Of a stretch of DNA of 20,108 nucleotides, positions 13,202 to 20,108 are shown in pieces. Below the pieces are notes generated by a model. That model was not told the DNA's origin. It saw nothing but the letters and a program-made list of their open reading frames with translations, and searched no databases. Positions within the stretch are counted from its first letter, which is position 1, and the number at the start of each line of letters is the position of its first letter. The stretch lies in contig CAZWRK010000072.1 in NCBI GenBank assembly GCA_964635875.1, positions 1 to 20,108 of the forward strand. The letters are read 5' to 3'. The position numbers and the translations under genes are program-made. The DNA comes from CAZWRK01 sp964635875. GTDB taxonomy: Bacteria > Pseudomonadota > Gammaproteobacteria > Burkholderiales > Aquaspirillaceae.

Positions 13202-15355
13202 ATGTTTAAGGCCAGCTTTTTTCAGGAAGGTCATCACTCTATTTATTTTAAAGGTGTTCAACAAAGCTTATTGGTTAAGCTTTCCGGCGTTGTGATCGCG
13301 TTTGGACTTTGTTTTTTATCTGGCTATCATTTGTATAGAATTAAGCAAGAAGTTTTGGATGAGAGTTTGAATAATACTGTTCAATTGGTGCGGCTGATTG
13401 AGGAGCATATTACTCGGGCAATCTCTATTACACAAACAACTTTAGATATTCTCGAGCCAAATCGTCAGGGTGTCATTCAATTAAGCAATGTTCAATATAG
13501 CGTCCCTTTTTTAAAAACTGTTTTTATTATTGATGATCAGGGCGCTATCTCTGCTTCAAGTGAGGCGTTTTTTATTGGAAAACGGCTTCCTCCAAGAATT
13601 TTGTCGCGCATTCTTCCTGAAAAAACAAGTATTTTTAAAATTAGCGAAGCAATGGATGGCCGTGGTTTTATTGATGAAATCAAGTCTAATCCTTCATTAA
13701 ATAATAAGGCACGCTACATTGTTTTAACACAGAGAATGAAGGGTGATCGTTTAATTGTTGGGTTGATTGATCTTGATTATTTTGCCGGTTTTCATAGGCA
13801 GGTTTTCGAAGGTCAAAAAGATGTTGTGCAAATATGGCACTATAATGGACATTTACTGTCACGGTCTCGCGATATTGGCCCAGAAGTGGGGACGCTTGAT
13901 AAGTCTCAACCGTTGTTTAGTGACTATTTAAAGCATAAAGAGTATGGTGATTTGATTGCCGAGAATAATAATCCTATCGCTTTTCGCTCTTCTCGTATTT
14001 ATCCGTTTGTTATTTTAGCTGAGCGTGATCAAGAGGCCATCTTAGTTTCTCGGTCGATGCATCAACTCGAGGTTATTCTCGCATCTGGCTTTTTTTCTGC
14101 ATTAATTGTTTTATGTGCATTCTGGATTGGTAGGAATATTGCCACAAGAGAAAGTATGACGCAGAGATTGGATGCGGCTTACGCAACTATTCATGAGCGA
14201 GAGATTTATCTAGAAGGTGTTTTTGATAATCAAATTGTTGGTGTGGCGATTGTCGATGCGGATGGTCGGTATCGACTCAATAATTTGCGGCTTGCAACAA
14301 TGTTGGGCTACAAAAATGTGGAGGATTTGCAAGGGCATGAGGCTTTAGCCTCTATGCCGTCCTCCGAGCGCCATGCTATTCGAGATGCATTATCACAGTT
14401 GATGTGTGGTAAAAAAGCGTATCTTCAATTTGAAACGGATTTAATTAAAAACAATCAAGAAGAGCGGTTGCCCGTTTTGATTTCTATTTCTCCACTAAAA
14501 GATCGCGGTCAGACGATCGGTTTTATTGAAATGGTGGCAGATATTTCTGTGCTTAAAGCAGCTGAACGAGAGTTGGCTGAGGCGAAGCTGGCTGCAGAAA
14601 CCGCTAATCGAGCAAAAAGCGAATTTTTGGCAAATATGAGTCATGAAATCCGTACGCCGATGAATGGCATTTTAGGCATGACGGAGCTGACATTGCTGAC
14701 TACTGAATTAGATGAAGAGCAGACAGAGTATTTGTCGATTGTAAAATCATCTGGTGACGCATTAATGACGATTATTAATGACATTCTTGATTTGTCGAAA
14801 ATTGAAGCGGGTCGAGTTGAGTTGGTTAATGAACCATTCTCAATTTCTTCGTTGCTAGAGAGTGTTGTGAAAAGCTTGGAAATTACAGCGCAGTTGAAAT
14901 CGCTGCGTTTAATTGTTCATATTGATCCAGATGTCCCTGAGCTTGGCTATGGTGATTCGATGCGGCTACGGCAAATTTTGCTCAATTTGGTCGGGAACGC
15001 TATTAAATTCACGGCCCAAGGTGAGATTCATTTGTGTGCTAATGCTGATATTTACACGGGTAAGCCAGAGCTTATTTTGTCAGTAGAAGACGGTGGAATT
15101 GGTATTCCGCAGGAGCAACAAAATCGGATTTTTGAGGCGTTTTCTCAGGCCGATGCTTCAATTACACGGCGTTATGGTGGGACGGGCTTGGGGTTAACAA
15201 TTTGCAGTAAGCTCGTACGTCTTATGGGTGGGACGATTCGTGTGGAAAGCCAAGAAGGGGTGGGGTCAACGTTCAAATTTAACCTCCCCCAACCTCAATG
15301 GGCCAATAGCCAGTTTATCGCCACATCTGACTCTAGTACGGCAGGATCTCAATAA
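13202..15355 (+). CDS. Membrane sensor histidine kinase with PAS domain
   Basis: Sensor kinase of 717 aa. A membrane helix at about 25-43 and a second at about 290-309 enclose a periplasmic sensor region of about 245 residues with a Cache/PDC-like start (long helix 50-85, then strand-rich). A PAS domain (about 335-450), a short coiled coil (450-475), HisKA with phospho-acceptor His481 in NMSHEIRTPMNGI, and HATPase_c (about 585-697) follow: N-box around Asn599, G1 VEDGGIGIP, F-box, G2 GGTGLGL. The sequence is of hybrid-kinase type but has no attached receiver or Hpt domain. The upstream receiver genes are the likely partners. Codons are A/T-rich compared with the flanking housekeeping genes. 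Its last 23 bases overlap the end of the convergent PilZ gene. Confidence 0.9.
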   Translation: MFKASFFQEGHHSIYFKGVQQSLLVKLSGVVIAFGLCFLSGYHLYRIKQEVLDESLNNTVQLVRLIEEHITRAISITQTTLDILEPNRQGVIQLSNVQYSVPFLKTVFIIDDQGAISASSEAFFIGKRLPPRILSRILPEKTSIFKISEAMDGRGFIDEIKSNPSLNNKARYIVLTQRMKGDRLIVGLIDLDYFAGFHRQVFEGQKDVVQIWHYNGHLLSRSRDIGPEVGTLDKSQPLFSDYLKHKEYGDLIAENNNPIAFRSSRIYPFVILAERDQEAILVSRSMHQLEVILASGFFSALIVLCAFWIGRNIATRESMTQRLDAAYATIHEREIYLEGVFDNQIVGVAIVDADGRYRLNNLRLATMLGYKNVEDLQGHEALASMPSSERHAIRDALSQLMCGKKAYLQFETDLIKNNQEERLPVLISISPLKDRGQTIGFIEMVADISVLKAAERELAEAKLAAETANRAKSEFLANMSHEIRTPMNGILGMTELTLLTTELDEEQTEYLSIVKSSGDALMTIINDILDLSKIEAGRVELVNEPFSISSLLESVVKSLEITAQLKSLRLIVHIDPDVPELGYGDSMRLRQILLNLVGNAIKFTAQGEIHLCANADIYTGKPELILSVEDGGIGIPQEQQNRIFEAFSQADASITRRYGGTGLGLTICSKLVRLMGGTIRVESQEGVGSTFKFNLPQPQWANSQFIATSDSSTAGSQ

Positions 15356-15662
15356 TATTGACCCCTAACTCGTAAATGCGCCCTCTCTCCGATTGAAGCT
15401 CAATGCAGCGTTGAACTTCGACGCGTGCTTTTAAGGGGGGGGAGCGCCGCCCGGCCAAGTCTGGTGTGTGGACCGTGACTTCGAGCTGTTCATTGTTTTG
15501 TGGGATAAATGTCGTCGCTAACGCCATACCTTTCACGCTGATATTAAAACACATTGCCTCAAAGCTCTGCCCTGTGACCAATGACACAATGCTAGCGGGA
15601 CAGTGTGCAGGGACCCGAATGCCATCACTGCGGCGATCCCTGTGACGATCAAATGGGCTCAC
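15333..15662 (-). CDS. PilZ domain protein
   Basis: Single PilZ-like domain of 109 aa, a likely cyclic-di-GMP receptor. The Arg-rich N-terminus DRRSDGIRVPAHCPASI corresponds to the c-di-GMP switch and the NISVKGMAL segment (40-48) to the D/NxSxxG motif. The spacing between Arg11 and Arg16 is one residue longer than the usual RxxxR, so binding is likely but not certain. The start is GTG at 15662 with GGAGA at 15671-15675 (8-base spacing). It overlaps the 3' end of the nudF-like gene by 14 bp, so it is translated from the same mRNA, and converges on the histidine kinase gene with a 23-bp overlap. Confidence 0.8.
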   Translation of the reverse strand: MSPFDRHRDRRSDGIRVPAHCPASIVSLVTGQSFEAMCFNISVKGMALATTFIPQNNEQLEVTVHTPDLAGRRSPPLKARVEVQRCIELQSERGRIYELGVNIIEILPY

Positions 15663-16206
15663 GAGTTAGTTCTCCATCAAGAAAAGCATTTAGCCAATAT
15701 AGACCGACGAGTGTTTTGCTATCTGTGATTTTTCCTGCGAGTGCCAGCGCTCGAATTTCTGTGAGCTCCAAAGCAAAAACCTCTAGAAACTCTCCTTCGT
15801 CCAAATTTTGTTGTTCTAAGCGGAGTCCTTCCGCAAAAAAATATTCAATTTTTTCGTTAGAGTAGCCAATGCATGGGTGGGCAGGGAGCAGTTGATACCA
15901 GCGCTGGGCGGTATAGCCAGTTTCTTCGAGTAGTTCACGTTTGGCCGTCGCTAAAGGCGATTCACCAGGGTCAACTTTCCCCGCTGGAATCTCGAAGAAG
16001 GTTTGTCGCAGAGGGTAGCGAAACTGTCGCTCTAGCAAAAATCGCCCATCTTCTAGCTGTGCCAGAATGGCTACAGCACCTGGGTGTTGCAGGTATTCTC
16101 GTTGCGTTGTGCTGCCATCGGGAAGCTGAACCTGATCGACACATAGCCGTAGAAAAGATCCTGTGTAAGCTTCTTTTGAGTCAACCTGAGTTTCGGAAAG
16201 ATTCAC
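15649..16206 (-). CDS. nudF: ADP-ribose pyrophosphatase (Nudix hydrolase)
   Basis: Nudix hydrolase of 185 aa. The complete Nudix box GX5EX7REUXEEXGU is at residues 76-98 (GKVDPGE, then RELLEETGY). The context around it (PGAVAILAQLEDGRFLLERQFRYP and FFEIPAGK upstream) is typical of the ADP-ribose pyrophosphatase group, which splits ADP-ribose into AMP and ribose 5-phosphate. Length is near that of NudF (209 aa) and NudE (186 aa); substrate within this group is not certain. The start is GTG at 16206 with AGGA about 10 bases upstream. It is the first gene of a two-gene minus-strand unit with the PilZ gene. Confidence 0.85.
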   Translation of the reverse strand: MNLSETQVDSKEAYTGSFLRLCVDQVQLPDGSTTQREYLQHPGAVAILAQLEDGRFLLERQFRYPLRQTFFEIPAGKVDPGESPLATAKRELLEETGYTAQRWYQLLPAHPCIGYSNEKIEYFFAEGLRLEQQNLDEGEFLEVFALELTEIRALALAGKITDSKTLVGLYWLNAFLDGELTREPI

Positions 16207-16527
16207 TGGTGGTATTTCCTGCAGAATCCATCGTGTAGATGATAGTCGGGTGTCGCGTTTGTTGTTTTGTGCGGCAAAAGATTGCAGCGCGACACTAATT
16301 TACCATTGACGACAAAGGCTTGCCAAACATCGGCTTAGATTTTGTGCAATGGCGCTCGGTATAAGGTCGCTCTCAAAAATGGCGCATTGCACAAAACAAC
16401 TGTTCGAAACGATCGTTTGAAAAATAGTTGCTAAAGGGAAAAAATCGCTATAGGCTAAACAGCATATCAAGACCTGATGACAGGGCGAGACAGTCCTGCA
16501 TTACTCACTTATCGACGGAGAAACATC
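16207..16527. promoter_or_regulatory. Divergent control region between nudF and the acyl-CoA dehydrogenase
   Basis: No gene is seen in these 321 bp, but symmetric DNA is abundant. There is a perfect 8-bp inverted repeat GTGTCGCG/CGCGACAC (16250-16257 and 16288-16295), a long inverted repeat of 15 pairs with one extra base (16340-16355 with 16382-16396), and a 12-bp palindrome in a PsrA-like site (16406-16419). TTTTGTGC occurs both at 16265-16272 and at the start of the long left arm. Sites for both genes probably lie here. No convincing -35/-10 pair could be assigned. Confidence 0.5.
16406..16419. promoter_or_regulatory. PsrA-like operator upstream of acyl-CoA dehydrogenase
   Basis: GAAAC-GATC-GTTTG fits the published PsrA box, [G/C]AAAC-N2-4-GTTT[G/C], and its core AAACGATCGTTT is a perfect 12-bp palindrome. 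PsrA-family TetR regulators are released by long-chain acyl-CoA and control beta-oxidation genes. It lies about 110 bases before the start codon of an acyl-CoA dehydrogenase, which is where such control would be expected. No psrA gene is in the window. Confidence 0.5.
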
Positions 16528-18318
16528 ATGCCTGCTTACAAAGCGCCCCTACGTGACTTTGAGTTTGTATTAAATGAACTGATCCAAGTCCAAAATGTCA
16601 TTCCGAATTTGCCCGGATACGAAGAGGCTACGGCTGATGTGTTTAGTTCTTATTTGGAGGCCGGCGCAAAATTTTGTGAAAACGAATTGGCTCCATTGAA
16701 CCGCGCTGCAGATGAAGAAGGCTGTCATTACGATGCAACGACACGTTCAGTAACCACGCCAGCGGGTTTCAAAGAAGCTTACCAACAGTTTTGTGAGCTA
16801 GGGTTTACGGGTCTTGACTGTGACCCCGAATACGGTGGGCAAGGCATGCCCAAGACATTGGGCTTTCCGATTATGGAAATGCAGTGTTCTGCAAACGTCG
16901 CATGGTCCATGTACCCAGGTCTTTCGCATGGCGCGTACTCTGCCATTCACGCGCATGGTACCGATGAACAAAAAGCCTACTATCTGCCGAAAATTGTTTC
17001 GGGAGAATGGTCCGGCACGATGTGTTTGACTGAGCCGCATTGCGGTACAGACTTAGGTTTGCTAAAAACCAAAGCCGAGCCGAATGGAGATGGTAGCTAT
17101 TCGATTACTGGCACGAAAATCTTTATTTCTGCAGGTGAGCATGACCTGACCAGTAACATCATTCATTTGGTGTTAGCACGTTTGCCAGACTCTCCGAAAG
17201 ACGTCAAAGGAATTTCACTGTTTATCGTGCCTAAGTTCCACGATGATGGCACGCGCAATCCGGTGTCTTGTGGTGCACTTGAGCACAAAATGGGTATTAA
17301 GTCGAACGCGACTGCCGTCATTAATTTGGATGGTGCTAAAGGTTACCTGATTGGCGAGGTGAACAAAGGTCTTGCCTGCATGTTCACTATGATGAATGCC
17401 GCCCGCTTGGGGTGCGGTATGCAAGGCTTGGGCTTAGGCGAAGCGTCCTACCAAGGCGCACTGGCCTATGCAAAAGAGCGCTTGCAAATGCGAGCACTCA
17501 ATGGCCCAAAAGCCCCCGAAAAAGCTGCTGATCCGATCATTGTGCATCCTGATGTGCGCAGGATGCTGTTGACCCAAAAAGCGTATACCGAAGCCGGTCG
17601 AGCATTTACTGCATTCTTGGCTTTGCAGCTGGATATCGAGGAACGCTCCACAGACGAAACCGACCGCCAAGATGCCGCTGACCTAGTTGCATTGCTCACG
17701 CCTGTCGCCAAAGCGTTCATGACTGACAATGGCTATACCGCGACCAATTTAGGGATGCAGGTCTTGGGCGGGCATGGCTTTATTCGAGAATGGGGCATGG
17801 AACAGCTGGTGCGTGATTGCCGTATTTCTCAGATTTATGAAGGCACCAACGGTATTCAAGCCATTGACCTGTTGGGCCGCAAGGTCTTGATGGATCAAGG
17901 CCAAAAATTGCGCAAATTTACCAAGAAAATTCATAAATTTTGCGAGGCAAATGCCAGTGATGCGCGCATGGCAGAATTTATTGAGCCTTTGAATGGCCTC
18001 AATAAACAAATTGCTGAAATCACGATGCAAATTGGCATGCAGTCCATGATGAACAAAGATGAAGCGGGAGCTGCCGCGACGGACTATCTGCGTTTGATTG
18101 GGCATTTGACTTATGGTTATTTCTGGGCATGGATGAGCCAAGTTGCGTTTGCTGCGTTGGATGCTGGCAAAGCAGAGCAAGCGTTTTACGATAGCAAGGT
18201 GAAAACTGCGCGTTTCTATTTTGCTAAGCTCTTCCCTGAAATCCATAGCTTAATTGTGACTTTAAAGGCGGGCTCTAAATCTCTTATGGAATTAGAGGAA
18301 GCTCAATTCGCATTTTGA
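16528..18318 (+). CDS. Acyl-CoA dehydrogenase (long form with C-terminal domain)
   Basis: FAD-dependent acyl-CoA dehydrogenase of 596 aa, longer than the 380-aa standard enzymes because of an N-terminal extension (MPAYKAPLRDFEFVLNELI) and a C-terminal helical domain after about residue 455. This is the FadE/DmdC-like subfamily, which oxidises acyl-CoA (step 1 of beta-oxidation) and passes electrons to ETF. Visible motifs are CLTEPHCGTDLG, GTKIFISAGEHD, the flavin-region QVLGGHGFIREW and IYEGTNGIQAIDLLGRK, in which Glu438 is the expected catalytic base. I start at 16528: GGAGA lies 8 bases upstream and MPxYKAPLRD is the normal N-terminus; an in-frame ATG at 16477 adds 17 unlikely residues. Chain-length preference is unknown. 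A PsrA-like site upstream suggests fatty-acid control. Confidence 0.92.
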   Translation: MPAYKAPLRDFEFVLNELIQVQNVIPNLPGYEEATADVFSSYLEAGAKFCENELAPLNRAADEEGCHYDATTRSVTTPAGFKEAYQQFCELGFTGLDCDPEYGGQGMPKTLGFPIMEMQCSANVAWSMYPGLSHGAYSAIHAHGTDEQKAYYLPKIVSGEWSGTMCLTEPHCGTDLGLLKTKAEPNGDGSYSITGTKIFISAGEHDLTSNIIHLVLARLPDSPKDVKGISLFIVPKFHDDGTRNPVSCGALEHKMGIKSNATAVINLDGAKGYLIGEVNKGLACMFTMMNAARLGCGMQGLGLGEASYQGALAYAKERLQMRALNGPKAPEKAADPIIVHPDVRRMLLTQKAYTEAGRAFTAFLALQLDIEERSTDETDRQDAADLVALLTPVAKAFMTDNGYTATNLGMQVLGGHGFIREWGMEQLVRDCRISQIYEGTNGIQAIDLLGRKVLMDQGQKLRKFTKKIHKFCEANASDARMAEFIEPLNGLNKQIAEITMQIGMQSMMNKDEAGAAATDYLRLIGHLTYGYFWAWMSQVAFAALDAGKAEQAFYDSKVKTARFYFAKLFPEIHSLIVTLKAGSKSLMELEEAQFAF

Positions 18319-18353
18319 TTTTGTGATGACCTTGGGTGTGGCTCCACACTATT

Positions 18354-18379
18354 CGGCCTCTTCGGAGGCCGTTTTTTTT
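18354..18379 (+). terminator. Strong intrinsic terminator after acyl-CoA dehydrogenase
   Basis: CGGCCTC (18354-18360) and GAGGCCG (18365-18371) form a perfect 7-bp stem with a UUCG tetraloop, followed directly by eight T residues. A smaller hairpin GTGTGG/CCACAC lies just upstream. Textbook Rho-independent terminator. Confidence 0.95.
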
Positions 18380-18691
18380 GCTTGAAGATTTTTGCGAAAT
18401 TTTATGGATTATTTACGAAAATTTTGCTTTTCTGATCTAAAAACTGCTTATTTTATTCCTGCGCATTGAGTGTATTGCAGGCTCTTTTTTAGAGTGGATA
18501 AAGCTTTGTGTTATGCTTCCTAGATGATATGGTTTTGCTTTAGAAAAATTGAATATATTAAATGACGCAAACCTGCTCTGAGAGAGAAATGCTGTCATTT
18601 CTTTTATGGCGCTAAAAGCTAAACATCGCACTTTGCCATAAAGGCTTCGTTTTTAAATCGGGCGAAAATACAGGTCAACCGTGGAGCATTT
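18380..18691. other. A+T-rich intergenic region before the chemoreceptor gene
   Basis: No gene is convincing here; the one minus-strand frame of 64 codons (18437-18631) has no family resemblance or ribosome site. A perfect 7-bp hairpin with a 4-nt loop (AGAAATG 18585-18591, CATTTCT 18596-18602) followed by TTT is terminator-like on the plus strand but has no recognised gene in front of it. No sigma-70 or flagellar sigma-28 promoter could be assigned with correct spacing. Confidence 0.3.
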
Positions 18692-20108
18692 ATGAAGATT
18701 AACTTGCCTATTACTCAAAAAAACATTCCTTTTCCTTCTGGGCGTTACCTCGTGACTCGCACTGATTTAAAAGGAAAAATCGTTGATTGCAACGATGCTT
18801 TTATTGAAATTAGCGGTTTCGATAAGCAAGAGTTAGTGGGTTCTAGCCACAATATTGTCCGCCATCCAGATATGCCGCCTCAGGCATTTGCCCAAATGTG
18901 GAATCGCCTAAAAGCTGGTTATCCATGGCGTGGCCTCGTTAAAAATCGCTGCAAGAACGGTGACTTTTATTGGGTAAATGCCTATGTCACTCCGATTTTG
19001 GAAAATGGGAAAATAACTGGGCATGAATCAGTGCGGGTAAAGCCGGACAGTGCGCAGATTGAACGTGCAATACAGCTTTATCAGCGCCTTCAAGCCGGTC
19101 AGCAGAGTGTTCGCTTAACCGAACGCCTTCGCACAATAAGCGGTTTTTTCGGCATGCCGTTACTGGCTACGGGGCTAACGGCTATTGTTTTGTACAGTGG
19201 CACTTACTGGACAAGTTTAGGCTGTGTCACTTTACTTCTGTTTGCTTTGCAGGCTCTAGCGAGTCGCCATGAGCGGAAAACACTGGATAGTTTGCGCAGC
19301 ATCGCGGGTGGAAGTTTCGACAGCGAACTGATTGCTCGCACCTATACCGACGAGCATGGAACTATCGCTCAACTGCACATGATTTTAATTAGCGAGGGGG
19401 CGAAGCTCCGCACAGCTCTTAACCGGCTCAGCGATTATGCCCATCAGACCGCCACACTCGCGTCCAAAAGCGGCAATCTAGCCCAGCAGTCGGACACAGC
19501 TTTGCAGCACCAACGCGATGAGGCTGACATGGCTGCTACTGCGATGAATGAGATGGCTGCTTCAATTGGAGAGGTCTCAATACACATTCATAACACCGCA
19601 CGCGAGGCCAACCAAGTCAATATCCTGAGTCAGACTGGTTCTGAACAAGCTCAGAAGACCAGAGAGGTGATTGAGAAACTTGCGACTACAGTACAAGCGA
19701 TTAGCCAGTCGGTAGAGAGCTTAGCGTCAGAAACCAAATCAATCCAACAGGCTGCCGATATGATCCGTGCGATTGCTGAGCAGACCAACCTGCTGGCACT
19801 TAATGCCGCTATTGAGGCCGCAAGAGCCGGTGAGCAAGGTAGAGGCTTTGCTGTGGTGGCCGATGAGGTTAGAGCTCTGGCGTCGAAAACTCAAGAATCT
19901 ACGCAGACAATCCAGCAGATAATTGGCTCACTTCAGCAGGTCGCTAGCCAAGCAGTAAATATTGCTCATCAGGGCAGTCAGGAGGCACTGGCAGGTGTCG
20001 AGCAGGTCATCAATACGCAGCATGCATTACACGGGATAAGCATAGCTGTAGATAGCATCCATCAAATGAGTGAGCAGATGGCATCAGCCTCTGAGGAGCA
20101 GGCTCATG
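18692..20108 (+). CDS. Aer-type PAS methyl-accepting chemotaxis protein, partial (3' end beyond window)
   Basis: The open frame runs 472 codons from ATG 18692 (GGAG at 18683-18686) to the window edge without a stop. Residues about 10-118 form a PAS domain very like that of the aerotaxis receptor Aer, with RHPDMPP, WRGLVKNRCKNGDFYWV and VTPI; Aer binds FAD there and senses redox state. Two hydrophobic segments (about 152-170 and 175-192) form a membrane hairpin, so there is no large periplasmic domain. A HAMP-like linker follows, then the signalling domain with the conserved tip AIAEQTNLLALNAAIEAARA (within about 358-397). It should signal through CheW/CheA. Several AGA and ATA codons occur, unlike nearby housekeeping genes. 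Many paralogues exist, so it is Aer-like and not certainly Aer. Confidence 0.9.
   Translation, partial: MKINLPITQKNIPFPSGRYLVTRTDLKGKIVDCNDAFIEISGFDKQELVGSSHNIVRHPDMPPQAFAQMWNRLKAGYPWRGLVKNRCKNGDFYWVNAYVTPILENGKITGHESVRVKPDSAQIERAIQLYQRLQAGQQSVRLTERLRTISGFFGMPLLATGLTAIVLYSGTYWTSLGCVTLLLFALQALASRHERKTLDSLRSIAGGSFDSELIARTYTDEHGTIAQLHMILISEGAKLRTALNRLSDYAHQTATLASKSGNLAQQSDTALQHQRDEADMAATAMNEMAASIGEVSIHIHNTAREANQVNILSQTGSEQAQKTREVIEKLATTVQAISQSVESLASETKSIQQAADMIRAIAEQTNLLALNAAIEAARAGEQGRGFAVVADEVRALASKTQESTQTIQQIIGSLQQVASQAVNIAHQGSQEALAGVEQVINTQHALHGISIAVDSIHQMSEQMASASEEQAH

Noticed and set aside
17749..18246. 165-codon minus-strand frame inside the acyl-CoA dehydrogenase gene
   Set aside because: Wholly antisense to a well-supported conserved gene, with no recognisable protein features.
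18437..18631. 64-codon minus-strand frame in the gap before the chemoreceptor gene
   Set aside because: A+T-rich, no ribosome site or domain, probably chance.
18612..18665. Possible flagellar sigma-28 promoter before the chemoreceptor (TAAA elements and GCCATAAA)
   Set aside because: The distance between the TAAA elements and GCCATAAA is 11 or 18 instead of about 15 bases, and the downstream element has mismatches.
1..20108. CRISPR array, insertion sequence, integrase or toxin-antitoxin system
   Set aside because: No regularly spaced direct repeats, transposase or integrase motifs, or small paired toxin-like genes were found on either strand.

Overview
The window reads as chromosomal DNA of a Gram-negative proteobacterium, most likely a betaproteobacterium (possibly Neisseriales). 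This rests on a long RNase E with an arginine-rich tail, divergent rne/rluC, the RluC / HAD phosphatase / Rieske / S49 peptidase run, Fur divergent from BamE, and the paired aminoacyl-transferases Aat and Bpt. The lineage is inferred from family resemblance and gene order, not from any search. Almost all of the window is housekeeping DNA. No insertion sequence, prophage, CRISPR array or toxin-antitoxin pair was seen.

Layout. (1) 1-136: a tRNA-Asn gene cut by the window edge, its promoter, and a compound hairpin just beyond rne. (2) 137-3424, minus strand: rne, with a 522-bp leader and divergent control region upstream that holds clear inverted repeats. (3) 3947-6851, plus strand: rluC, a HAD phosphatase, a Rieske ferredoxin starting at TTG, and an S49 peptidase, with overlapping or close-spaced genes. 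(4) 6932-8314: pyrD with an unusual Ala/Glu/Pro-rich C-terminal extension, converging through a bidirectional terminator on (5) 8364-10241, minus strand: fur-aat-bpt with every junction overlapping. (6) 10340-11549, plus strand: bamE and dapB, closed by a strong terminator. (7) 11550-15355: an A+T-richer signalling block. It has a long palindrome-rich upstream region, an HTH-receiver regulator, a stand-alone receiver, an internal terminator, and a PAS histidine kinase without a receiver. (8) 15333-16206, minus strand: a PilZ protein and an ADP-ribose pyrophosphatase, overlapping each other, with the PilZ end overlapping the kinase end. (9) 16528-18318: a 596-aa acyl-CoA dehydrogenase whose upstream region has a PsrA-like site and a long inverted repeat. 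(10) 18692 to the edge: an Aer-type PAS chemoreceptor, open at the window end.

How the genes work together. Blocks 2-3 concern RNA turnover and rRNA modification plus envelope proteolysis. Block 5 ties the iron regulator to the bacterial N-degron leucylation enzymes. Block 6 pairs outer-membrane assembly with lysine/peptidoglycan precursor synthesis. Blocks 7, 8 and 10 are sensory: a phosphorelay-like three-gene unit next to a likely c-di-GMP receptor, and a redox/oxygen taxis receptor. The least ordinary items are the HTH-first response regulator with its two receivers and one kinase, the dyad-rich DNA in front of it, the fur-aat-bpt overlap, the pyrD tail, the repeated short motif in the RNase E tail, and the symmetric DNA in front of the acyl-CoA dehydrogenase.
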